A stretch of 64,000 bases of DNA from Trogon surrucura (Eukaryota; Chordata; Aves; Trogoniformes; Trogonidae): contig CM036617.1 in assembly GCA_020746105.1 (NCBI GenBank), positions 143,572,518-143,636,517 of the forward strand. Reading direction: 5' to 3'. Positions within the stretch are counted from its first letter, which is position 1. The number at the start of each line of letters is the position of its first letter. A program made the translations under genes and the position numbers. The notes beneath the pieces were generated by a model. That model saw only the letters and a program-made list of their open reading frames with translations, did no database searches and was not told where the DNA came from. This document shows, one piece after another, positions 8,701 to 19,744 of the stretch.

Positions 8701-11700
8701 GTGTCCATGCATCATCTGCTGTATTGGCAAAGATTATCACATTTACTTCCCCTTGAAGGCAGAGCTAAGTGCTTTTGAATCGTATGCAGTTCTTCTTAGT
8801 CTCACTTCTGAAACTAGTCCCAATTCAAGGCTGCAATCCTCAAGACCACCAATAATGAACTGTATGAATGCCAGCTAAGCCTGTCTTTGAATGCCGTTTT
8901 TGGGACAGGCTTATGATTACATAACTGACTCTCAAACCAAAAGAACTAAATATTCAGAAGTATATTGCATTTTGGCTGCCTGTCTAGAAATCTGTCAGAG
9001 ACACTTGATTTTCAGAAGGGCCCCTGCATATAAAAATCTTGACTTCTCAAATTATTTCATGGTATATAACAAAAAATTTGGATACCTCACTTACTTTTGG
9101 TAATGGAAACATCCTTTCAAATTTTTTACAGCACACAACACCAGTTTCCATTCATCTTGCTTTGACTGATCTTTCTAAATGCAGCTACCTGGACCAATAA
9201 CTTATTACAGCGATAAAAGTGGTTCTGTACACTGGTTTTACCAGCATGGAGAACATTATGTCTCCATCCAGCCATAATGGATTTTTGTCATTGTCTGCTT
9301 TTTATTCAAACCTAGGATACGAAAGACCATTACTCATTGTGGTTTTTCTCCATAATTTTGTGGTATTTCATTTATTATCTACTCTTATAATAATTTTGAC
9401 CCTTGCTGCCCACTCTGAATAAAGGGCATCTGTTGTATTTTGTTCGCCTTTCCCTGAAGCATAAGGACTCCAACTTTGCTAGATGAATTGTCTCAAGAAA
9501 CCACAAGCACATAGTTATTACTGAGCCAGCAACTTCATAATACTATTGTGCACAGAACTAATTTTTTTGATGTTGTTTTTTCGTTCTGATCAAGAGTTTA
9601 TAATTGGAAGAAGAACTGAAGGCGGAAGTTTCATGGTCTCTCAGTGGCCTCCCCTCCTCTGATGGGAGTCTTTCAGCCTTCAGCCTGAATCACATGTAGA
9701 GCAGAGGAAGGTAAATATGTCTAACCCTCACCTCTGCTCCAAACACCAAAAACCTACTTTATCAGGATTTCAAATCATAAGTTTCCCTTTCACACATAGA
9801 CAACCATTTCCTTCATATGAGGTCACACACATTTTAGATTCCCGATCTCCTCGAAAGGTTTTACTCTTGCTTTTCCTTCTTTCTGTATTTTTTAATACTT
9901 TGGCATAGCCGGTTCTTCCACCATATGGAACCACTTCTACCTCCTTATTCCCTGTACACACTTTCCCACTCAACATGATGACATGCGACCACTCAACTCA
10001 TAAACAGGAGTTAGGGAAACAGAGGTTAAACCACGGGCACCAAAAGTGGTTTCGAGAATGTAAATGTGGAAAAAGTGGGATAATCCACAAGCATGTGGTT
10101 TGTTACCATCTGCCTCATGCTCTGGATGTATAAGCACATTCACCGGGAGTTTACAATTGAAGGGATACAATGTTTTTTTTTCCTGGTAAAATACTGTGCG
10201 TTTTGGCTTCAAAAGCCTGCTTGCTTCCCTTCCCATGGTGAGATTACAGGTGCTGCACGCTGCTATTATGGTTGATCTCTTTCAATAAAGATCCCACACA
10301 GGCCAGGATACTAAACATGCCACTGGGTTTGATCCTGATGGATTGCCTATAATCCCACATCTGCGTTCTTCCTCCTGCAGCCCCATCTAGTGGCTTGCTA
10401 CATCTGTACATACATAGGTGAGGGACAAAATTTGTAAATAAAGGGATGCCATGTGTAGAAAAACGTGTGAGCAAGTGCATACTCTCACCCACACGCATAC
10501 AGTATGGGGCAGGTTTCAAAAGGGTTTTAGCGTCACTTGGTCATTATTTGGGTGACTGGCAGCTGCCCTGCACAGATGACAAACTTGCCCTGCGGCGGTC
10601 GAGAGGGTTGTAGCCAATGTAGTGTACTCTAAAAGGTACGTGGAAAATGCCATCCCCTGGATGTATGTACTGGGCACAGCTCCAGGCTGCTCAGGAAGTG
10701 CTGTAGCCAGCCAGGGTTGCCTCAGAGCTGGCTGGTGAGGCTGGCGGCTCAGGGGCTGTTTGTCCTGCTGCTGCTGCACGGGATTGTCTCAAAAAAGAGC
10801 TGACTTTTCGGGAAGCTCATGCCCAGTGGATCAAGAGTGGCTCCAAGGTGCCATGGGGATTATACATCTGAAAGAAGTGAAAGTCAGTATGTACCAAAAG
10901 GTATAACTCATACCAAAAGGGGAAAAGAGGGACGGCTGAAAATGGAAATAGCTCACCAGCTTTCACATTTTGACTTTTTTGTACTCTGAATGTCCATCCC
11001 ACAGATGAAGCTGAATTCTTCTTTCTGAACTTTTCTTGTTGTTTTATTCTTTCATTAATTTAGTTTCCATTGAGAATAGGCTTAAGGTGATTAAATAACG
11101 GAAGAAAAGTGTTTAAGATTGTGAGGGAATGTAGGAACTGGTAGAGCATCTGATGGGAGATGTGGTGGCTAAGGCAGGACTCAAAAGCAGATAATGAAAA
11201 ACAGATCTTACGAGAGGTTGGTGAAACAGTACTACTACCCAAGCTGTGTTTCTGAAAAATGACATTTGGTACCTCTTTCTGAAGAATCAGTCTTCAGCTT
11301 TGGACTTCACTTACTTCGGTTGGGACTGACTGGCCAGCACAGGCAGTCCTGGGAGCATCTCTCAGCATCAGCCCTCAGCACCTCAGCTCTGGCAGTCAGC
11401 AGTTATTTCAGCTGAGACACTTCACCAGGACCACTTATTCAGAAGAAAGGGTTAAGTAATAGTAGGAGGGGAAAAGCTGTGTGAGGCACCTGAAACAGGT
11501 AGAGCAATTTCAGAGAAACACTAGACCTAAAAATTTGTCAGAAGCACAGAGACAGCTTAAATGCCTGACCTATTTGTGAAATCTGGCACCAGAGGTGTCA
11601 GTGACGGAGTATGTGGGCACACCAGAACCAGGGCTGTAATTAACTACATAGGCTGCAATTAGTCAAGAGCTTCTCCAGGGTTCGGGAGGCACACGACACA

Positions 11701-11894
11701 AGGTCACATCGACAGCACAGTCCATGGAATCTCTCCTCCTTCCAGACATGCTTCTATCATGTGCATGATGTCCTACAGTTTCTAGATCTGATGTACAAAT
11801 TTTCAAATGCTTTCATCATACTCTCCGAGGTAAGTATGTCTTTTCCCAATATAAAGGTCCAATGATGCAGGGAGCTGGTGAGATGAAATTTGTA
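8701..11894. other. non-coding stretch, no gene seen
   Basis: No supported gene. It contains a CTCF-like motif at 10381-10394 (listed separately) and a moderately GC-rich patch near 10560-10790 with short open frames on minus (87 codons at most) that I do not recognise. Confidence 0.6.
10381..10394 (-). promoter_or_regulatory. CTCF-like motif candidate
   Basis: Minus-strand GCCACTAGATGGGG matches the CTCF core CCASYAGRKGGC except for one position. The same string also resembles ends of old repeats ('CATCTAGTGGC'), and single motif matches occur by chance, so occupancy is only a possibility. Confidence 0.3.
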
Positions 11895-12057
11895 GGTTTG
11901 GGGCTCAGCTCTGCTGCTGACAGACTTCATCCAGGTCATTTCACCCTCTGTGTCATAGTGTCCCACCTGCAGAAAACAGCATTAATAATATTTAACTACC
12001 TCATCGTTCTAAATTGCAGCTTAATTAATGGTTTGTGAAGCACTTTGAAATGCTCAC
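11895..12057 (+). mobile_element. MIR-type SINE (ancient amniote)
   Basis: The blocks run in the canonical MIR order: GGGGCTCAGCTCTGCTGCTGACAG, then CCAGGTCATTTCACCCTCTGTGTC, then a degraded 'cccatctgtaaaatgg' segment, TTAATAATATTTAACTACCTCAT, and CTTAATTAATGGTTTGTGAAGCACTTTGAAATGCTC. This is the MIR core plus 3' region in sense orientation. MIR elements are tRNA-derived, were mobilised by L2-type LINEs, and are inactive in birds. The copy is well preserved for its age, with several small deletions. The 5' tRNA part is not recognisable. Confidence 0.75.
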
Positions 12058-15000
12058 TTGAATCAGGCAAAGGATAATTAACATCACGTATTTATTTAGT
12101 GAGTTTTCCTTGCCAGGTACAGTCTTCCTAAAATTCCCCTTGCAATAACTGTTTGCACTGCTCTAGGAAAAACAAAGTGGTTCAGCCAGTATGTTTTCTG
12201 TGGGGAGACTTTTTGCTGCATGAATCAGAAACTTTAAGAGAGTGGCTGCCAAGACGAGGGGCAGACATGTTCCTGAGCAGGGAGGGGGAGAGATGAACAG
12301 ATGCACAAGTGTTCATGCTCCCTCAGAGGCGTGTGCATTGTACCGGGTGACCTTGGTGACACAACTAGAAGGCTGTTGTTCACTTCTGAGCTTGGCCAAA
12401 ACAGGCCCCCCATTCTTCTGTTGGACTGCTGCTCATGTCTTGTGGGTGAATGAAGGCATCAGCTAGACAGAAAAGTCTTCAGAGCTGTCCTGTTCCTACA
12501 AGAGATTTCATACCTCTCCTTCACTGTGCTTTCCAAATTTTGATAAATATGGAGCGACGGCTGCAAGACCAGGACAGGAAATTTTTAAATCTGAATCACT
12601 CTTCCCATAGTGAAGCCCAGGAAAAGTTACAGGTTCCGATAGCTGCCACACCAAGTTGCACTCTCTCTTCATGCAATGGATGCGGCACAAGTGATGCAAG
12701 GCGGGGTGCAGAACCCAACCACAAATGAGGCAGCACACAAGAAAATGCAGCCTACCTGGGAGAGTTTGCAGGATCCTAGTTTCTAGGTATACCTGCAGGG
12801 CTGGAGAGAAGATTAAGCGTTCAGTTTGGTTTGCATGATGAACAAATTATTTCCAGTAAGAAGCTGCTTTTTCTTGGAGAGGACTGTGCAAACTGAATTT
12901 TAGGTATAAATTTTGAGTTTAACCATGGAGAGGTCATGGTCATTCACTCCGGAAAGCAGTGACCAACGTTTTCGTAACACCCTGCCAATGCTCTGTCTTT
13001 TTTCACTTCCTCGCCCCTGAGGTGAGATTAGGAGAAAACACAGTTCCTACAACCTTTCCCTGAGTGAGAAATGGAAAGTTCAAAGCAAACAGGGGAATTT
13101 GATGCCTAAACCAAGCAGGCTTTGCCTGGTTAGTCTGTACAATAATAAACGCTGAAGATTGCTTTTGAGGCATATTGTGAAATCCTTCCTCTTAATGGGG
13201 ATAGAGGCTTAGAATAAATTGTAACTGCATTTCGCTGGTAGTCTGGCTCAGTTCAGGAGCTTGGTTCCATGGGTCAGGCCTTCATAAACTGTATACAGGA
13301 AAAGAAGGCTAGCATGTGCTACAATCTGTGCATGTGCTGAAAATTTTGTGTGACTCTTTCAAAGAGGTCATGTCAGTGAAGCAAATCACTTGTTGAAAAG
13401 GCTGCTTAGAGGCTTTCAGATAAACTAGAGCTATTCAAGCACATCAATGACTGTTTATTTTTGTCAGCATTGCTAACCTGAAACTTTCATAAAAAGTGAG
13501 TCAGCCTCCTCAAAATAAGGAAAGCAGGTTTAAAAACTATGACACTTCTAAAATAATTAATTAAATAAGTAAGTAAGTGAGTAAGTAATGGTTTAACTTT
13601 TTCTTTCCCTCCCTGATTTTTATGCTTTCAGATCTCCTTTTCAAGCTTTTCCTCTATAATCACAGAGGCTGGAAAGGTTTTTTTGATGGTGGAGTATTTT
13701 TCTTCACTAAATCATTTTTTTATCACTAAATCACGTGCCTTTGTCAACTGAAGCCGTAAAAGTGTAAAATGTAGAAAGATTCGGAACAATATCAGCAAAG
13801 CTGTCAAAACCGTGGCATCTGCCTGTTGCACCCCGCATTGCGAGATCTCACACCTGCCTTTGATCCAACATCCCCAGCCCTGGGTAGGAGCTTGCAAAGG
13901 CAGAACCACTTTGGTGCAGGGATGCAGGAGTGTGGGGCAGGATGGGAGCCTGTGTCTCCACCTCACCTCCTCGACCACCGACCTACTTGCAAAGCACCAG
14001 CTCTCACCTTTCCTCACAGCAGGTCATACCTTACTCCAGGATCAGCTTTGATGGGATCAAAGAGGCTGCCTACAGGATAAATTATTAATCCAGGTAAGGC
14101 TGGAGCAGATGTCAGGTTGCCTCTGAGTTCAAGTGCAATTCAGCTAGTAAGGTCAGGCTTGTCTTTTTCTTTGACTTAAGCCTACCACAATGCAGAAGTG
14201 CCCTCTAATGTTGTTCATGAAATACAAGGCCTGCATGCTGAAGCAAAGCTCTTGATAGTTGCAGGTGTATTTTTCTTGGGAAGCTAAATTGCTAGAGAAA
14301 CAAAAGTTTTGGTTAGTTTAATTTGGCAAGACAAAAATGCCGTCCTAGGGGAAGACTTTATTTAGAAACTTTATTTTTCCCCTGTTAACTTGGATATTCT
14401 GTTGAAAAAAAAAGTTTAAAGGTTCAAAAGTTCACGAGAGGGGTTTTGTTTTATTCTGTTGTATTAAAAAAATTAATTTCCCAGTTGGGCAGGACACTCC
14501 ATGGATTATTTTTTTTTGTTACAGAATAGGTTGAACTCAAAAGTGACATTTCATTAGTTTTTGTGCTATAGCTTTAAATCTACTTCTATATGACTCATTT
14601 GCCTAATGTGAGAGTCTATTGCCCCAGTGCAAAAGGGGATTGCTTGCTTCTGACAAAAATCCTGACTTTGCTAGCATGAGGTACGCAACATGTAATTCTA
14701 CCAGCCACTCTCTTTCCTTAGTGGAATGAGGTCTAATGACTTTAATTGCTGACATTTCCTTACTCTAATTAAGAAATACTCTTCACCGTTGGAAGCCGGA
14801 TCATGACATGAATGATTCTCCAGACAAAGCCAAGAATGTTCATCCAACCTCAAGGTCAGCTACTAGGTCATCAAGTGTACCCAATGGGCAATGTGTCTGC
14901 ATGCTGGTTTTGGAGAGGTAAATATGGAGATCACTGTGGAATGAAATCTGACTTTTTTTCTACCAAAACTGTAGCCACATGCAGTGCATTTTGCATTAAA

Positions 15001-18000
15001 AATAGGATTCCCCTTCCAAACACAGTATATCTCAATCTGGGTACTTTTGCTTTAGACTGCAACGCAGGCTTTGTAATTAGGAGAGGGCCCAGAACAGCCA
15101 AAAATACAGTTCACTACAGTCTTTGAAAAAGAAGCCGTAAAGGAGCCATCATCATCTACCTGCACGGGACAGACCTAAGAAAAAGGAAGAGAGAAAAAAA
15201 TGTGAGAACATAACACACGATAATTAACAAAGAACTCCAAAGAAAGCCTCATGCTTGGAATTCATGAAATATTGCACTGTGTGTTGCATCTACTTGCTAA
15301 GAGGAATGAAAATACCATATTCGAGCTTTCTGCTTCTGGCCTCCAGCTGGTCAGTTCTGGGTGCAGGCTCACAGCACAGAGAACAGCAAGAAGATCCCTC
15401 AGAGTAAACTAAAATAAACCTGTATATAAGAATGCAGTGAATAACTTCAAAGGGCTGTTATTTGGAGTGCAGGGTAAGACTTCTGGCTCACTGCGTGGAT
15501 GACAGGGCACATCTGTGCCTCCTTCTCTGACCAAACCAGGCAAACACTGGTGGAAGGGGTGAATGCCATCAGGTGCATGGAAATCTGCTTAGTTCTGGCT
15601 TGGGAGAGCCTGAAGCTCTCTCACAGGGAGCCTTGACCTTCGGAGGGCAGCTGGGAGGTATTACTGTGGGTGGTTTCTTGGTTTATATTTCCTCAGAGGA
15701 TCCTCAGACACTTCAAGCAGCTACAGCCATATTAGATGACCGGTCAGCCTTTTCAATTCCCACTGTATAGCAGGTGAAACAATATAAAAAGTATTGAGTA
15801 AGGAACATTAATCTGTATTCAGAGCTTTTTAATAAATTATAAATAAATATATCTGCTTCATTCCTTTGAATTCTACCCGCTTGTGTTTAGCTATGTGTTT
15901 TTAGTGGCAACACAGTCTCTGTGAGCTGTAGACCCAACGAACTCATAAGCTATTTTTAAAAAAATAAAAATAATCTGAGCTGGGATTTTAAATTGGGTGT
16001 GGTGGAACAGTGAGGGTGAAAAGTTTGATGGCGTATCAATAGGGGGTTGGGACCTCCTGGCAATCCCTTCACTTCCCCTTCAGTGAACACAAGATTTTCA
16101 CAGAGGTGCATTTTTGCTGCCACATTTTTGCAGCTTCCCGTCTCAGCCCTAGTTTATGCATTCCCCAGCAAGAAATCAAAAGCTATCACATGTTACCTCT
16201 CATCCTCTGAACAAAATTTTTCTTTCAGGCACTTTGGCTGAAGCAGACAGAAGGCCACAGAACTTTAAATTTAAAATTGAAATGTTCCCTTTAGCATTAT
16301 ATTTAACTCTTTGTGGGGGAGGGGTTGGGAGGGTATTTCCAAAGTAGTTTCTGGCCTTCCTGAAGCACAAGATGGAGAACACGTGTACCTTCGGGAAAGC
16401 AAGAAGGGGAGAGTTGTAGAAGAGGTGGAAAAAGAATTTGTTATAGAAATTAAACAAAGTGAAAGCTTACAAGAGGGAGACATGGGATGAGCCAGAGTGC
16501 AGAGAGTAGAGAATACAGGCAAGCTGTCCATCCAGTGGCGAAGAGGGATTAAGAATCACAAACCAAAGCTTGAACAAAAAAGTAGTCTCAAAGTGTAGAT
16601 GGTCACCTTCATCCCCTGTTTTCACTGAATTCTATCAGGATAAGAAAAAGAATGAATGCTGTAAGAGCTGTACAGGACAAAATGGGCTAAGCAAACCAGA
16701 GTAGCCATTCACTGCTTTGCTTGTGGTGATTTACAAACAGGTGTCATGACCAAGACTCCTGCCCTGTCTCCTTGAATACTACGTTTGTCTGAAAAACTTT
16801 TTTGCAAATAAGTATGTTCAGTAAAAATGCAAGCTTTCATACTTCATTTTCTTGCAGTCTTTCTTCTGTCTCCCCTTCTTTACTCCTTTCTACTTCGCAT
16901 TTTCTCTTGAGACACATTTGTGAGGATATGGCCTCTTATCTAGGAATGGCAAAGTACAAAACAGAGGCAGAAAGAGTGATTGATAGAAAGACAACATTTT
17001 TGAGTGAGAAAGGTAGAATTAAATGTGCATTTCTACTTCATTGTTGCTGTGAGGAAGTACTTTATTTATGAATCATTCCTAATAAGTGCAGTATTGTTCT
17101 GTTGGATGGTATTGGTATCAGTGAAATCTAATGCTACTGGTTAAAACTCTTTGGTTACTTCTTGGTGAATTGGACATCATTATAATTTTAGAAAAAAAAA
17201 AAGTGATAGTGGTTCCAGGCAGCTATTTTTCCTGAATTCCCTGTAGCAGATTCTTTTTCTCTAGGCAGGAAACTCTAACAACTCTAGGTGAATGGGCCAA
17301 AGGAAAGCAGTGGTTTTGTACACTTCCCTAACATTCATGTGGCTTGGGTCATTCCAGAGGCTTGGAAATCTTGCTTGGGGACTCTGAAACTTGCATTTTC
17401 AGAGTACTCGACAGACATTTTGGATAGATGACAACCGCCTCTTTTCCCTAAAGTCCTTCTTTCTAACTTTTCCATTAATATTTACTTTTTCCAGTCACCA
17501 CATCTCACAGAAGGGTTGGGAATTTGCATTCACTGCTAAAAGCTGTCAGTCAAAATTACTGGTTTTCTTTTTTTGCTTTAGATTGGCTCTAAAGTCCATC
17601 TTCCCATCTTCAAATACAGAATTAAAGTTGATGACAAAGGTCATGTCATTCGAATACTGAGTTTTTCCTCTGTACTCTTTCTCTAATACTAACATCTCCC
17701 CTCAGAGCAGTCACGTGTTTCTTATCTCACCTTCAACTTCTTCACAATTTCTTACCTTCCATATCTAATCAGAGATCATTATATTCTTTTCCATACTCTT
17801 AGGACAGATAAGTTCTAACACAGGTAAATCTGGGGCAAAGCAGCAAACACCAACAGCCTGTTGCTGCCTTGGAAAAGGAAGTCCTGAACTAGAAGGGCAG
17901 ATCAAAATGAGCAGGAAGTCTTGAATACTCTTACTGAATACATCTGAATGCTATTCTAGCTCTCCCTCTTCTAATGTAAAAAGTAATACACTTTTTCCCA

Positions 18001-18232
18001 GGTTCTCGCCTCATTCCCACTGGCCTGCAAGTACCATATTTTCTTATTTAAAGAAAATATATTTTGAGAACTAATTTTTTAAGGTTGTAAGCCAATTAAG
18101 GATGCTTCCAGGCTTTCTCTAGTTTTTCTTTATCAAGTTGTAGCGGCCTGAAGAGAACTGCTCTCAGTTTAATTTAAGATTATCATAATAAATCAGAATG
18201 CTGAAGGCTGGGCCTCTAAGTAAATCTTCAAT
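12058..18232. other. non-coding stretch, no gene seen
   Basis: About 6.2 kb of AT-rich sequence without recognisable genes. It contains an AAGT microsatellite (13566-13589), a mildly GC-richer patch at 13800-14050, and an open frame of 104 codons at 14812-15126 that matches no family I know and has no supporting context. A(n) and T(n) runs are scattered through it. Confidence 0.6.
13566..13589. repeat. (AAGT)n microsatellite
   Basis: Six imperfect AAGT/GAGT units next to an AATTAATTAAAT stretch. Confidence 0.85.
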
Positions 18233-19714
18233 GAATCACAGAATCACAGAATCACAGAGTGTTAGAGGTTGGAAGGGACCTCAAAGATCATCTAGTCCAA
18301 ATCCCCCTGCCAGAGCAGGATCACCTACAGTAAATCACACACGAAGGTGTCCAGGCAGGTTTTGAATGTCTCCAAAGAAAGAGCCTCCACAACCTCCCTG
18401 GGCAGCCTGTGCCAGTGCTCTGTCATCCTCAGCATGAAAAAGTTTTTTCTAATATTTTTGTGGAACCTCCTATGTTCCAGCTTACACCCATTGCCCCTTG
18501 CCTGTCAACGGATGCCGCTGAAAAGAGCCTGGCTCCGTCCTCCTGACACTCCCCCTTGACATATTTATAAACATTCCTGAGGTCACCCCTCAGGCTCCTC
18601 TTCTCCAAGCTAAAGAGACCCAGCTCCTTCAGCCTTTCCTCATAAGAGAGATATTCCACTCCCTTCATCACCTTTGTGGCTCTGTGCTGGACTCTCTCAA
18701 GCAGTTCCCTGTCTCTCTTGAACTGAGGGGCCCAGAACTGGACACAATATTCCAGATGTGGCCTCATCAGGGCAGAGTAGAGGGGCAGGAGGACCTCTTT
18801 TGTCCTACTTGCTACTCCCCTTCTAATATACCCCAGGATGCCATTGGCCTTCTTGGCCACGAGGGCACATTGCTGGCTCATGGTCATCCTGCTGTCCACT
18901 AGAACCCCCAGGTCCCTTTCCCCTGCGCTGCTCTCCAGCAGGGCAGTCCCCAACCTATACTGACACATGGGGTTATTCTTTCCCAAGTGCAAAACTCTAC
19001 ACTTGCCCTTGTTGAACTGCATAAGATTACTCCCTGCCCAGCCCTCCAGCCTGTCCAGGTCTCTCTAAATGGCAGCACAGCCTTCTGGTGTGTCAACCAC
19101 TCCTCCTAGTTTCGTGTCGTCAGCAAACTTGTTGACAACACTCTCTAATCCCTCATCCAGGTCATTGATGAATATATTGAACAGCACCGGTCCGAGCACT
19201 GACCCCTGAGGGACCGCACTAGACACAGGCCTCCAGCTAGACTCTGCCCCATTGGCCACAACTTGCTGACTTCTTCCCTTCAACCAGTTAGCGACCCACC
19301 TCACTACTTGGTCATCCAGACCACACTTCCTCAGTTTGCCTATGAGGATGCTGTGGGAGACGGTGTCAAAGGCCTTGCTGATATCCAGATAGACCACATC
19401 CACTGCATGGCCACCATCCATCCACCTGGTTATGTCTTCATAAAAGACTATCAGGTTGGTCAAACATGACTTCCCCTTGGCAAAGCCATGCTGACTGCTC
19501 CTAATGACCTTTTTATCCTTGATATGCCTAGAGACAGCGCCAAGGATAAGATGTTCCATCACCTTTCCAGGGATGGAAGTGAGGCTGACCGGTCTGTAGT
19601 TACCCGAATCACCCTTCCTGCCCTTCTTATAGACTGGAGTGACATTCGCTTTCCTCCAGTCTTCAGGCACCTCACCTGTTCCCCATGACTTACCAAAGAT
19701 GATGAGGAGTGGCC
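18233..19714 (-). mobile_element. CR1 LINE, 5'-truncated copy (about 1.48 kb)
   Basis: Antisense CR1 retaining the 3' half of ORF2 and the 3' untranslated tail. Its terminus is the variant octamer repeat TTCTGTGA (plus-strand GAATCACAGAATCACAGAATCACA at 18233-18256) rather than the ATTCTATG form seen in the other copies, which marks a distinct subfamily. The 5' boundary is near 19714, where homology to the reverse transcriptase N-terminal part stops abruptly at a duplicated 15-bp host sequence. Truncation there removes ORF1, the endonuclease and the start of the reverse transcriptase. No clear target-site duplication. Confidence 0.95.
18325..19714 (-). pseudogene. CR1 ORF2 reverse transcriptase, broken remnant
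   Basis: Reverse-transcriptase coding remnant of the CR1 element. In order on the minus strand are: the [15 protein letters not shown] entry segment, [34 protein letters not shown], motif A ([11 protein letters not shown], catalytic Asp), motif B ([18 protein letters not shown]), motif C ([11 protein letters not shown], the catalytic Asp pair), then the thumb/C-terminal part ([34 protein letters not shown]). One in-frame TAG at 19065-19067 interrupts the palm/thumb junction, and the frame continues unchanged on both sides. A frameshift between about 18490 and 18530 moves the final RLPREVVE segment to another frame, with its stop at about 18325. An open frame extends upstream to 19766, but those first ~17 codons are host flank, not CR1. 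Not functional: no endonuclease, one nonsense codon, one frameshift. Confidence 0.93.
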
Positions 19715-19744
19715 ATGAATATGGAGTCCATGAATATGGAGTCT
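19715..19744. repeat. 15-bp tandem duplication at the CR1 5' junction
   Basis: ATGAATATGGAGTCC (19715-19729) is followed by ATGAATATGGAGTCT (19730-19744), directly abutting the truncated 5' end of the CR1. It may have formed during end-joining at insertion or by later slippage. Confidence 0.85.

Noticed and set aside
14812-15126. 104-codon open frame with an internal GAGAGGTAAATA string like a 5' splice site
   Set aside because: No matching acceptor, no recognisable homology; expected by chance.
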